Of a stretch of 64,000 nucleotides of DNA, positions 30,551 through 41,995 are shown in pieces. This stretch comes from Micractinium sp. NFX-FRZ. Its lineage: Eukaryota > Chlorophyta > Trebouxiophyceae > Chlorellales > Chlorellaceae. Location: the NCBI GenBank assembly GCA_029339195.1, contig JAPTJF010000163.1, positions 1 through 64,000 on the forward strand. The letters are read 5' to 3'. Every line of letters starts with the position of its first letter. Position 1 is the stretch's first letter. Made by a program: the position numbers and the translations under genes. The notes under the pieces were generated by a model. It had not been told where the DNA came from. It saw nothing but the letters and a program-made list of their open reading frames with translations, and did no database searches.

Positions 30551-33500
30551 ATGAAGATTCGAGTGAAGCGATCGCTCATAGGGCTCAGCGCGGCCGCTAG
30601 CCTGGGGCTGGGTTTGGTGGCAACCCGCCGCTGGTCCCGCTCCGAGGCCCTGTCCCACGGAGACAGCGAGCATCAGGCCCCCGAAGATGAATGGCACGTC
30701 ACGGTAGGCAGACCGCCAACAACCACTGCCAGTTTGTGACGCCGCCTGCCGTCTGCCGCCGCTGCCGCCGCCAACAGCCACAAACGCGCCCTGCCCGCCC
30801 CTGGCACATCCACCCCACAGGACTACCTGCACGTCGCCTCCGAGAGCACTGCGCACGCAAAGCAAAGCCTGGCGCATTGCCTGCGCTCGGCACGCGCGGC
30901 ATGGGAGCGTCGGCAGCGCGCGGCAGCCGTCGATGGCCCAGCGGCTGCGGCCGCCCCGCGCCCCACCTCTGCCGTCCTGCTGGCAGATTTCTTGACAGAG
31001 CTGCACGAGGGCCCGCAGGCGCAGCACCCACCAGCGATGGGCATTGCCATGTTTGACCGCCTCTCAGAGTGGCTGCTGGAGCGCGCCAGCGCCCCGCTGG
31101 CCGACCCGTCGGAGCGGCGCGCAATACAGCGCTACCTGGCGGCAGCCCTGCGCAGCGAGGAGGCGGCACAGGCGCTGCTGCAGCGCCCGGGTGCAGCACC
31201 CAAGCTGCTGCGCCTCACCGCCGCCTCCTTCCCGCTGCAACAGCTGTTGGGTGCTGCACTGCAGCGGGCGACGCCTCCTAAAACGGTGTCAGCAGAGGAT
31301 GTGGCGGAAGTGGTGTCCCTGCTGAGCTCCGCGGCTGCCCAGCTGCGTGCAGCACGCGTCGGCACCAGCAGCGCAGCCGTCGCCGCCACCTCTGGCAAGC
31401 AGCAGCAGCAGGCGGCGGCGGCGCTGGCGCTGCAGGTCATGCTGGCGTGGGCGGGCGCCTCGGCTGGCAACGCCACTCTGCTGGCAGCGGCGGGCGTGGG
31501 GCCGCTGCTTGCTGACCTGGCAGCGCTGGCGGCCACGGGGACTGGAGTGGATGGCTTGCAGAGCCTCATTGTGCAGGTGCGGGCAGCGCGGGGTTGGGCA
31601 ATGTGTGCAACGACACGACGCGGTCGCTTGCACGTTTTGGTGGAGTGAACCAGCCCAGAGGCATGGGCAGGCCAGGCAGCCATCTGGCAGGTGGGCGCCC
31701 AGCTGCAGTGCTTACGTCAACATGTCTCCCCCTCCCGCCCCTCCATCCCATGCTGCGACAGCTGATGGGCACCCTGGCGCAGCACGCCGACAAGCCGCAG
31801 CAGCTGCGCATGCAGGGCTGGCTGTACCACCTGCTCTGCTTTGCGGCGGATGCGCTGGCCAACCACCAGTGGCAGCTGGTGGGGGCCTCGCTCACCAGCC
31901 TGGCCACCTGCCTGCTGCGCGGCTGCGAGCTGCCGGTGAGCTCCCCAGCACACGTGGGGGCTGGTTTGATGTTTGCCTGGTGCATGCACAGCTGTTCCGG
32001 AGGACGGCAGAAGCATGAGGTACTGGATGCAGGATGCTCCCCTGTCTCATGCTCCCTTGACTGCCGCTGGCAGCTCTGTTAAAGCAGCTTTTCAAAAAAT
32101 GAGCTTGTTCAATGGCGTGCACCCTGCCACCCTGCCACCCTGACCGGCCCCCTTCTTTTCCCCTGCTTCCTTGAACTGCTTCTGCCCTGCAGGTGCAGCT
32201 GATGCAGCGCAACACGCTGCCGCTGCTGCAAAAGCTGGCGGCGTTGCCTGACGCCCCGGTGCGCCCCGCCATGGCGCTGGTGGTGCAGGCGCTGGCAGAG
32301 GGGCCAGGGGTGCACCTGCCGGCGGAGGAGCGGGAGTTCTGGAGCGAAACGCTGCTGCAGTGGCTGGTGCAGCTGCCCGGCAGCGCTGCAGATGGCGAGG
32401 CAGCGGGAGCAGCAGCAGCAGCAGCAGCAGTCGGCACAGCAGGCAGCTCTGCTGCTGCCGCTGCAGGGCGGGAGCAGCGCGGAACGGCGGCGGCGGTGGC
32501 GGCAGCCAAGGGGGCGGGAGAGGACGTGGAGTTGATGGGGCGTGTGACAGCCGCTCTGGAAGCGCTTGCCACGCCAGCTGGCTCGGACGGCCTGCATGTG
32601 GCCCACGCTTGGCTGGCAGAGATGATAGTGCACCTGTCTCGGCAGGTGCAGCCATACAACGCTGTGCCCATGCCGGCACGCGCGGCCGGCGTAGCAGCGG
32701 TGGCGGCGGACAGCAGCGCCGGTGGGGGCAGCTGGTGGTGGCCGTGGGGCGGCAGCACCAGTGCCCCTGCTGCCGACTCAGCAGCAGCAGCGGATGCTAG
32801 CGCAGCGGAAGCGGGGGCAGAAGCAGCAACCGACGGGCCCTACCTCCCTCTAGCCAGCACAACACCAGCAGCGGCAGGCAGCGACAGTAGTGGAGGAAGC
32901 TGGTGGAAGGTGCGGTGGTGGCCGTGGGGTGGCGACGAGGCGGACAGCGGCAGCCAGCAGGCGGCGGCCAAGGCGGCTGGGGCCAGCCGGCCTTCCGACT
33001 CTGAGCTGTCCCTCTACATCAACGCCTCCGAGATTGGGCCGGTGTACGCCCGCTCGGTGGCGGCAGAGCTGCTGGAGGCCTCTGGCCGCGTGGGTGAGCG
33101 GGATGGGGGAGGAAAGCAGGTGCGGGAGCGGGGGAACGGTAGAGGGCTCCCCACTTCCAAGGCGAGGGCGGGGGCTTGCCCAGCTGCATGCACGGCACTG
33201 CCCCTCTGCCTGCTCCCCCGCTATGCTGCCTGCTTTCCTTTCTCATGATGGCGTCCCTCCCTCTTCTCCCCTTTGTCCTGGGTGAACCAGGCGCCTTCCA
33301 GGAGCCTCCTGCGTACGCCGAGGAGCTGATGGGGCCAGAGTTTGGGGCGGTGTACCCGCAGGTCAGGCCAGGGAGGGGGGCGGGGTGGGGTTTTGCAGGG
33401 AGGTGTGTGCGGGTGGAAGGGGATGCATATGGGGCTGGTTCGTATGCACTGCTGCCTTAAGTTAGTTCACCATTTTTGTTTCAAGGCACACGCAGTGAGC

Positions 33501-35890
33501 TAAGCACGCATCCGGGCCACGTGTGCAGGTGGCGGCTGCCATCGACATGGACCTGGCTGACTCAGCCGTCTGTGCCGCGCTCAAGGTAAGGGGCAGTTGC
33601 ACTTTGCGAACCGTCTCGGTGATATGCTTGACTGGGCAGCTTGGTAGGGGTTCGGAGATCACACCTTGCCAACAAACACACGCAATTTCTTTTTTCACAA
33701 CTGCACTTTTCTAGCTGTCAGTGGCCAAAAGGTTGTACCCGCCCAGCAGCCCTCTGGCAGCTGCTGCCATCCACTCAACCGCATCACCCTCGTGCACGCT
33801 GGTGCCCCTCCTGCCTGCCCCAGGTGCTGTGCGCCCTGGCGTCAGGCGGCAGCCAGCGCCGGTCGTGGCTGCTGGATGCCGGCATCCTGCCGCTGCTGCA
33901 CCGCCTGACGATGGAGCGGGCGCGGGATGTGGCAGGTAGGGAGGGAGTAGGGAGGGAGTGGATGGTGCCTTGTCATTAAGGGAGAGCAGGAGTCTGGACT
34001 GGGATGGGCAGGACAGCGATAGCTGGGGGCAGGCGCTTGCACTGCTGGAATGACCAATCGGCATGTCCTTTGCTACGACTGTATGCTGGCCTGCTGGCGT
34101 GCAAGTGCACCCACGCTGCCCGCCTCTGCGCACCTCACAACTGGGTGCACCTCACAACTGGGTGCACCTCACAACTGGCTGCCCGACCAAGCATTTGCAT
34201 CCCCCCTGACTGGCTGCCCGCTCACGCAGAGCTGCCATCATCTGCGGGGGAGCTGCTGGAGGGCGCCATCCCGCTGTGCATCCAGCGGCAGGGCGTGCGC
34301 CTGCTGGCCATGCTGTCCTCCGATATTAAAGGCGCTGGGGAGGTGCGGGACGGGGGGTGGATCCCCTGGCTGCAAGACCTGGCAGTCTCCACAGACCTCA
34401 AGCTCAGCAGCTGCGCCTCCCGTGCGCTGCTGCACATCGAGTCGGCGGCCGCCACGCAGCGCCCCGGGCTGGCAAAGCTGGCGCTGAGCCCCAACCCGCT
34501 GCGCGCCACGCCCGCACCGCTGCTGCCCACCGAGCAGCAGGGTGCCGCAGCCGCGGCGGCTGCCGCCGCCGCAGACGGCAGCTCTGCAGGGGAGGCACAG
34601 CGGCCCGGCAGCCCACGCAGCGGCAGCGAGTCGCCCGGTGTGGTGGCGGAGGCGGCAGAGATGCTGGGGGAGGCGCGGCATGCGCTGGTGCAGGCGAGGC
34701 GGCGGCTGGACAGGAGGCTGGATGCAGTGCGGCCGGCGGTGCCGCCCGAGGCGCGGCTGGTGTTGCAGGTGCGGGGAGGTGGCGGGCTGTTGCGGGTGGG
34801 GGCAGCACTGGGGGTGCACCAGGGGAGGAGGCTCCCAAGCGCTCCTCAAGCGGCAGCCTGGACGGCAGACAAACAAAGGCCAATGGCTGCGTGCGGGGAC
34901 AGCCGCTGGGCGCGGCACTTGCGCGGTCACGTGTGTGGACGCTCGGCATGTGCCCCCTGTCGTCAATTGCATTGCCGTGTGCTGCCGACACCTCGACATC
35001 ACGGCAACAAGTTCCCTGCTCTGCTGCGCCCATGTGTGCTTGCAGGACGGGGTGCACCTGTTTGACCCCCTGGCCCCCCACCACGAGGTGCTGGCACGTG
35101 AGGGGATCAGCGCCGACACGACGGGTGAGTATGAATTCCACAGCGCGCCTTGTGCAGCACAGCACAGCACATAAGGAGCAAGGGAGCAGATTAGCAGTGG
35201 GTGTGCAGCTGCGTTTGCGGTGGACGAGCACGTTGTTGATACACACAAGGGGGCGCCTGTGTTGGGCTGTGTGTTGTTCATGGCAATTGCAGGCGCGTCA
35301 CACTGACTGCTGTCCCTGCTGCCCCCCGGCTGCTGCTGATTGCAGATGCGCCTCTTTTTGACATTGTTTTTGTGCACGGCATCCGGGGCGGCGCGTTTGC
35401 CACGTGGCGTCGGGAGGGCGTGCTGGAGCATGGGCAGGTGGGCATGAGGGCAAACAGCCAGGGCGACAGCACAGGCGACAGCAGAGCCATGACGCCCAGG
35501 GGCGTGCCGGCCCGGCCGGGCGCAAGCGCATGCAGCCTGCGTGCTCAGAGACGGCTGCCCGCGGCCAGGAATTGGCTGCAAGCCTGTTCACACCAGCGAA
35601 GCTCACTAGGCCTGCCCAAGATGCACCCCTTGCCCCTCTGCCTGCCAGCCCCCCGGCATGGTTGCCCGCCTGCCCGCCCGCCCATCAATCCTCCGCCTCT
35701 GGCTGCCTAATCTTCTGCCTGCCTGCCCCTTCCACCCTTCTTCCACTCCTCTCGCACCCCTCCCCCCCCGCAGGCGCGCGAGAGCCTGGACCGCTCCGTG
35801 TGCTGGCCCGCCTCCTGGGTGGCCAAAGAGATCCCAGAGGCGCGCCTGCTGTCCATCGAGTATGCGGCGCCCGTCAGCGGCTGGGAGGTG

Positions 35891-35936
<46 letters not shown>

Positions 35937-38109
35937 CTTCTCAGCGCGGGCATGGGAGCTTGGCTGGGGGGCTGCGCTAGGGCTCGGCTTCCGCCAAAAG
36001 AGATATGATCAGCACGTCGGATGGAGCACCCAGTTTTGTTGCTGCACTGCCTGCCTTGCTGGGGAGGTGTTGACTGGGCAGGCTTGCATTGGTGCCACTT
36101 GTGCAGGGCGAGGCGCTGCCCTTCCAGCGCACTTTGGGGCGCAGCTCATCAAGAAGGCAGTTGGTCCATTTGCACAGTGCATCCACTGATTGTTCCTTCT
36201 GCGCAGGGCGAGGCGCTCCCCTTCCAGGGCACGGTGGCGCAGCTGATGGAGAAGCTGGCTGCAGCGGGGGTGGGCCAGCGCCCCGTCATCTTCGTCAGCC
36301 ACAGGTGAGAGCTCAGGACGGGCAGGTGCCAGCTCAGCGCACAGTCCTTTTGGTGAGCGCACGGAACGCGGGCGCCAGCTCAGCGTCCGGTCATCTGTGT
36401 GAGGCACAGGCGGGCGGGCTTGCCTGGTGGTGAAGGCCCTCCTGCTCATCACTGCCTCACGTGTATGTCACGACTCTTCCTCTGGGTTCTGCTGCCCTTC
36501 CTGCAGCATGGGCGGGCTGGTGGTGAAGGACATCCTGGTCACCGCCAAGCAGCAGAAGGATGAGCGGCTGCGCAGGTGTGCAGGAGGGGTGACTTTGTGT
36601 GTACTGAATCGACAGCCAAGGGGGCGGGTCTCATGTGCACAGTGCCTGCCTGCTACTGCTGCTGCCGGCAGCCGTCAACGCACAACATTGACAGCGGCGC
36701 AGGGCAGCTGCGAGTGGGCGCACTGGTTCACATGCCTGCCTGCCGTGTGGGTGCCAGATCGGTGCCATGCCTCCTGCCTCACCCCCCGTCCACACAAGGT
36801 CTCTCTGCTCTTTCCCGCCCCTGCAGGCTCAACACTGCCGCTGCCGGTGCCGTCTTCTACTCGGTTCCCCACGCCGGCTCCCGCCTGGCGGACTTTGGCT
36901 GGTACCTGCGCTACTTTGGCGTTGCACCCGCCAAGCACGTCCGCCACCTCAAGACGGGGCCGCACCTGGACGTAGGCTGGGGTGCAGGGCAGGGTACACG
37001 ACTGGGGCGCCGTAGGTGGGGCAGGAGGCGGCAGTGTGTGCCGTGCTGAGCGCCGCTCACATGGCATTGCGCCGCGCGCTAGGCTGCGCCACGCTGTGCT
37101 GTGCTGTGCTGTGCTGTGCCCCTAACAGCTGAACGCCGCTGTGCCTTTTGCCCCTCTCACACCACGCTGTGCTGTGCTGTGCCCCCTCACACCCTGCAGG
37201 AGCTCAACGCTGCGGTGCGCGTCATGTGCAAGTCTGGGCAGCTGCCGGTGCTGAGCTTCAGCGAGGGGCTGCCCACCAAGCTGGCCTACATACCCACACA
37301 CGTGGTGCCCCATGAGTCGGCCTACCCAGGGTGAGCCCGCCTGCTGATCATGGCGGAGGGGCCAGAGAGAGAGGGAGAGAGGGAGAGAGAGAGAGAGATG
37401 CTCTGGTTGATCATGTGGGGGGGAAGAGAGAGAGGGAGAGAGGGAGAGAGATGCTCTGGTTGATCATGTGGGGGGGAAGAGAGAGAGGGAGAGGGAGAGA
37501 GAGAGAGATGCTCTGGTTGATCATGTGGGGGGGAAGAGAGAGAGGGAGAGAGGGAGAGAGAGAGAGAGATGCTCTGGTTGATCATGTGGGGGGGGAAGAG
37601 AGAGAGGGAGAGAGGGAGAGAGAGATGCTCTGCCTGAGCTGGCCTAGCTGGCAGGGGCTGGCGGGGTTCCGGCCCTGTCGGACTGTCAGGCGGGCGGGCA
37701 GTATGCTGCACGGGCAAAGGACTGGCAGGGCGGCCGTGGTGAGGTCAGATGAACGAACCCCTTCCCTGAGTGGGCACTCAGGGACCTACCTGTAGCCCAA
37801 GTACGCCGTTGTGCCCCCCTTCCTGGTTGTGCTGGCACACATCGTTATGCGTGAAAGCTAGAGCTCGCTTTCATCAAGCACTCTCTCTCCCGCATGTGCG
37901 CCCCCCCTTTCCTGCCCTGCCGCAGGTATGGCGAGTTTGTTGTGCTGGCGCAGCACGACCACATCAGCGTGTGCAAGCCCTCCGACACCGCCGACCCCGC
38001 CTACGCCCGCCTCATCGCCTTCCTCCGCGCACGCGCCCAGGAGCTGCGCAGGCAGCGGGCCGACGCGGCTGTGGCAGCCATGGATCACATGGAGGCGGCA
38101 GCCATGTGA
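30551..38109 (+). CDS. SERAC1-like serine hydrolase (alpha/beta fold) with long ARM-like N-terminal region
   Basis: Sixteen exons join in frame to about 1224 aa. Animal SERAC1 (about 650 aa) is needed for phosphatidylglycerol remodelling and cholesterol trafficking at mitochondria-ER contacts. The N-terminus has one hydrophobic segment after a basic start (residues ~9-25, LIGLSAAASLGLGLVA), a likely anchor. Residues ~52-750 are Leu/Ala-rich helical repeats. They are interrupted by poly-Ala/Ser linkers and two near-identical WWPWGG stretches. The hydrolase covers ~880-1200: FDIVFVHGIRGGAFATWR, CWPASWVAKEIPEARLLSIEY, VIFVSHSMGGLVVKDIL (nucleophile in SHSMGG, split by an intron), GAVFYSVPHAGSRLADF, and DHISVCKP with the probable catalytic His. 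Exons: 30551-30703, 30821-31576, 31762-31935, 32193-33093, 33291-33361, 33529-33585, 33824-33935, 34230-34768, 35046-35124, 35346-35437, 35774-35887, 36207-36304, 36507-36575, 36827-36971, 37200-37330, 37926-38109. Enzymatic activity and location are inferred from the family. Confidence 0.9.
34131..34180 (+). repeat. Three tandem 16-bp units
   Basis: CACCTCACAACTGGGTG is repeated three times with one late substitution, inside the intron before the exon at 34230. Confidence 0.9.
35892..35936 (+). repeat. 45-base G homopolymer starting at intron +5
   Basis: The SERAC1-like exon ends at 35887, the intron begins GTGC, then 45 consecutive G follow. The start at +5 is the same as in the malic enzyme intron at 16872. 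Confidence 0.95.
36101..36160 (+). repeat. Decayed copy of a SERAC1-like exon start
   Basis: GTGCAGGGCGAGGCGCTGCC CTTCCAGCGCAC matches the true acceptor and exon start GCGCAG|GGCGAGGCGCTCCC CTTCCAGGGCAC at 36201-36232. It lies about 100 bp upstream. Confidence 0.92.
36383..36414 (+). repeat. Decayed copy of the exon end before the nucleophile serine
   Basis: CGTCCGGTCATCTGTGTGAG GCACAGGCGG resembles the true exon end CGCCCCGTCATCTTCGTCAG CCACAG|GTGA at 36280-36308. In the copy the GT donor has become GC. Confidence 0.75.
37359..37627 (+). repeat. Purine minisatellite, about five units of ~60 bp
   Basis: Blocks of (GAGA)n/GGGAGA are separated by the constant sequence GATGCTCTGGTTGATCATGT followed by GGGGGGAA. 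About five copies vary only in the length of the GA block. The array sits in the last intron of the SERAC1-like gene. Spacing and variability are those of a minisatellite, not of a CRISPR array. Confidence 0.95.
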
Positions 38110-38727
38110 TTGTGGTGTGTGATGTGCTGCGTGCTGTGGTCCCTGCCCGGGGCTTGCATGTGTTGCGTGCACGCGCTCTGTCGCAGCTGTCACGCCACCT
38201 TGGTAGGCAGCACAGCACGCCTTGTGCTGCGGCAGGGAAGCTCACATGGGGCCGCCGCCTGGCTGGCTGGCCTCATTTCTGCAGCCTGCCAGCGTGCTAC
38301 CAACTCTCAGCAGCCGCTCATGCCAGCTCAGCCTGGCTCCCATCGATCCTCTTCTCTAACAGGCGGGCACGTTGCCTGCTTCCCCTCCTCTCACGACTTG
38401 CACCCACATCTCTCTGCCCACCCCTCATCCTTTCAATCTTGGCGCACCCCTGACAAGCCATGACAGCCGACGTACTACCCTTGGACCATGCCCTGTACTT
38501 GCACCTCCTATGCTCCCACGACATGCCACCCCATGCCACTGTCGTGCGACTTCCCCTTGCACCCATTTTGTCCCGGCCGGCGGGCCGCAGGGCGCCCCCT
38601 GCGCGCGCTTTTGCCCCACCGCCCCGTGCCCTGCCCCGCCGCCGCCGCCCCAATTTTGACGCCATCTTGCTTCGCCTTTTGAGCGGCACCCTGCTTGCGC
38701 TTTCCGCATTTGCCTTGCACCGGCTGC

Positions 38728-38732
38728 TGTAA
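38728..38732 (+). promoter_or_regulatory. Putative polyadenylation signal (TGTAA)
   Basis: TGTAA about 620 bp after the SERAC1-like stop, within the convergent intergenic region. Confidence 0.45.
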
Positions 38733-38871
38733 TTGCACCCCCCGTAAATTCTAAGGAAAGGTGCTGCATGCGCTGTGATGATGCCAGCCAAGGGGAGGAG
38801 AGCAGGGCAGTGCAGGCTCGCATGTTCTCCACTGCTGACCACTGTCTGCGCACCTGGTGCAGTGTACGGTG

Positions 38872-38876
38872 TTACA
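38872..38876 (-). promoter_or_regulatory. Putative polyadenylation signal (TGTAA on minus strand)
   Basis: TTACA on the + strand, about 72 bp beyond the F-box stop codon at 38948. Confidence 0.55.
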
Positions 38877-38947
38877 CAGGCCGGCCAGGCACAAGCCGAG
38901 ACTGCTGGGCAGCCCTGCATCATAATCACAGCAGATCAGCACAACGA

Positions 38948-40973
38948 TCAATCAAAGACCTTGTCGTATGTGCCCAGCCCAAAAGAGTCCCAGCACGGCA
39001 CGACCTTGATGGTGAGGGCGGGCCTCAGGCGCACGAGTGCATCAACAGCGGTGCAAGCGCAGCCCGGCGGCGGCTTGTCACCCTGACGGTGCCGGCACGT
39101 GCCCAGCAGCAGGCGGGTCAGGGAGGGCCGCTGCGCCACCGCCTCATGCAGCCAGGCCACTAGACGGCCCTGGTCGGGGTGGGGGCATGACGGCCCAAGT
39201 GAGAGCGTGCCCGCGATGCTCACCCCAAACACAGCCAAGCAGTGAAGCTGGCGGGCAGCTGCCAGCTGCTCGCTGCTGTGCATGAGGAGGGTGGCGGGCG
39301 CGGCCAGGCAGCGCAGCGCGGTCAGCCCAGCGGGCAGCCTGCTGCTGGGCAGGCCGTCGGCGGGGCAGTAGCTGCCCCACGTCAGGCGCTGCAGGCGGGG
39401 CAGGCGGGCGCCCAGGTCGGGCGGGAGCGCGCTGGCTGCGACGCTGGAGGACAGCGAGAGGCAGCAGCTGGTGAGGGCCGCCATCTGGGGCAGGGATGCC
39501 AGGAAGCTGCGCGTCGCCTCCTCCTCTGCAGGTGTTGTTGTCAGTTGCATGATGGCGAGGGAGTGCAGCCAGCTCAGCGCCGGCAGGCAGGGCGGGGGCG
39601 CGGCCCACCAGCCCAGGCGCAGGCGGCGCAGGCTGGTGAGCGCCAGCAGGGCAGTGGCGTTGGGGCCGCTGCGAGTGTCGAAGGTGCCATCGAGGGAAAG
39701 CGAGTGCAGGCGCTCTAGATTGGTCAGCTGCAGCGGGCCAGGAGGGCAGTGCATGAGGAGGGGAAACAGAAGCACTTGATTTGGTTCTGGCTGTGACACG
39801 TGCGCAGCAGGCAGCCGTGGTTTCAAAGCACAATTCATAGCCCAGCCTTCCATGCGTGCCTGCCCCTTCATCTCCCAGCACAGCTGGCAGCCCCGCCACC
39901 TGGCACCCGCCCGCCCACCTGGCAGAGCTGAAACGAACCCCGCTCCTCACTCCTCAGCGACAGCTCGGTCAGTGAGGCAGGCAGGCGGCAGGCGGGTCTG
40001 CTGTGCAGCGTCTCGGCACTAAGCTCCAAAGCCGCGAGCGCCGTCATGCCGCTCAGCAGCCCCGCCGGCACGACGACGTGCCGTATCTCTTGGTGAAAGT
40101 ACAGGCGCGTCAGGGAGGCTTCGGCGCCCTGCAGCCAGCTTCCTGGGTGCAGTTGCACGCCGCCGTTGAAGTACAGGTGCAGGTCCCGCAGGCGGCTGCC
40201 CCGGCGGGAGCAGAGGGCGGCGAGGAAGGAGGCGAGTGCCTGGGGCAGGTGCACAGCCGCCCATGCCCGGGCCGCCTCAAGCTCCCGCTCATCCAACTCA
40301 TATTCCATCTCCTCATCAATCGTGGGGGCGTACAGGTCGAGGCGAAGCTGCTCCACCGTGCCGCCTGCGTGCCGCTCGAGCCAGTTGAGGAGGGCGAGCG
40401 TGGCGGGCATGCCTGGGGGGCCGTGCACATCGGCGTCCACCCGCACCGTCCGGAGGAGCTGCGGGGAGGTGCACAGCTGGCGCCAGCGGCGGCACACCAG
40501 CGGCACGTTTTCGTGCCTGTTTTGAGAGACAGCAGGGAGAAGGGGGGGAGGGCAAGACGGTGTGCCGGTGTGCGTCCGGGTGAGGAGCAATGACCTGCAG
40601 TCGCAGGTGCCTGAGCCGGCGGCAAATGCGTGCCGGCGAGGCCTCCCTGCGGGCAGTCCGGGGCACATGGCAGACAGGCAAACAGTTCACCTGAATTTCA
40701 TATATAGGTTGCAGTTGAAGATGGCAAGCAGGCACTCATCGGGCAGGTCATTCAGGCTGGTTTCAGGGGTGGCGGGCCTGCAGAGGGCAGGGGGGGCGGT
40801 GGGACGGGGTGGGCGCAGCGGGTGGGCGCAGCGACGTGGCCGAGGCGTGTGAGCTGGCGCATGACGTGCGGCAACATTACAGGGGCCCTGCAAGCTCGGC
40901 CCGCCGGAGAGAGGCGAGGTTTGAGGAGGGCAGCACCGCACCCGCCCAACGCGCGCCCACTCCTAAGCTGCAT
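38948..40973 (-). CDS. F-box / leucine-rich-repeat protein
   Basis: Four exons (40973-40942, 40777-40691, 40516-39919, 39727-38948) join in frame to about 498 aa. Residues ~12-60 form an F-box: SLNDLPDECLLAIFNCNL, then RHENVPLVCRRWRQLCTSPQ and LLRTVRV. F-boxes bind SKP1 and bring substrates to SCF ubiquitin ligases. The rest is Leu-rich with irregular LRR-like units, e.g. LTRLYFH, LLSGMTALAALELS, ASLTELSLR, LERLHSLSLDG, LTSLRRLRLGW and RLPRLQRLTWG, which would recognise the substrate. The start MQLRSGRALGG is inferred: its GG|GTGCGG donor gives the right phase into the F-box exon, and another upstream exon is possible. No substrate can be named. It is head-to-head with the RETICULATA-related gene. 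Confidence 0.85.
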
Positions 40974-41579
40974 GGCTTGCTGCGATGCGCGATTCTGGTG
41001 AAAGTACAAGGGACAGCCCTCCAGAAGCCAGAAGCCAGAAGCCAGACCAATTGGGTCAGGGCAGCAGGGCGGGTGCTGGGAGCGGCGTGCAGTGGATGCA
41101 GCGGACAAACGGTTGTATTGGCATCAGCTTGTGCGAAGCTGGGAGAGCGCATTGAAATCAACCTGTGTCATTGTGTCATTTTATAAGAAGTACTGTCTAT
41201 GGAAATGTAACATTCCCTGTCTGACGCGGCGCACTGCAGATGGTGCGGGCATCGCCCTCTGTGCAGGCAGCGCAGCCCGTCCGCCTGATGCCTCCTATGT
41301 TGATTGCGGCGCCAGGAGCTGCAGGACATGAGTGCCCAAGAGCTGATTAATGTGTCATGTCGATCATGTACATTGAGCTAGGCGGCTGCGCCTGTCTGCC
41401 AGGCACCACAGTGCGCCAGCACGGTGCCTGCCCGCTGGCGCTTGGCGGTCAGGCACTGTGTAAACCATATGTTTATGGGGCTGCCTGAAAGCAATCACCC
41501 GCGTCCTGCTCATTCCTCGAGGATTCACGAAGCGCTTTTGAAAGGGGTTTGTAAATAGCCCTAGAGTGTTGCCCGCGGG
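40974..41579. promoter_or_regulatory. Divergent promoter region, F-box / RETICULATA-related
   Basis: About 606 bp between two outward-facing starts. Positions 41155-41225 are A/T-rich for this genome, with TTATAAG near 41181, a weak core-promoter candidate. No other motif is recognised. Confidence 0.4.
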
Positions 41580-41962
41580 ATGGCGACGTTGTGCGGCTTG
41601 CCGCGCAGCCCATCGTGCTTTCACGGTGCATCCAAGGCCCACCAGCATGTGTCGAGCGCGAGGCAGCCCGCCAGCAGCAATCAGCTGCGCCAGCTTCTGC
41701 ACCTCGGCAGCCGCACAAAGGGCAGCAGTAGACCCAGTGACAGGTGGGTATGCCCCGATTCATCGCCTTGGGCTGCCCCGCAAAAGGGTTTTGCGGCAAG
41801 CACCTGCCGCCGCCGCAATTGCCCCGCCGCCACTGCCGCTCCGGCCGTATCGACAGCATCCCACAACATGTTTCGCAGTTGGCAGCGCACTTGGTGGCTG
41901 CCCCAAGCCGGCGGCGGCTCTGGAGGCGGCGGTGGCAGCAGCGGGGGCGGCGGGGGCGGCTC

Positions 41963-41995
<33 letters not shown>

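Larger units (their letters stand above)
38110..38947. other. Convergent intergenic region, SERAC1-like / F-box
   Basis: This 838-bp region holds both 3' UTRs. The TGTAA at 38728 (+) and the TTACA at 38872 (TGTAA on -) are about 140 bp apart, so the two transcripts may end without overlapping. No other gene is seen. Confidence 0.55.

Noticed and set aside
34238..35581. A 447-codon minus-strand frame opposite the SERAC1-like gene
   Set aside because: It is antisense to verified exons, Pro/Arg/Cys-rich and without a domain.
37359..37627. Possible CRISPR array
   Set aside because: The unique 'spacers' are only GA runs of varying length and the host is a eukaryote. It is a minisatellite.
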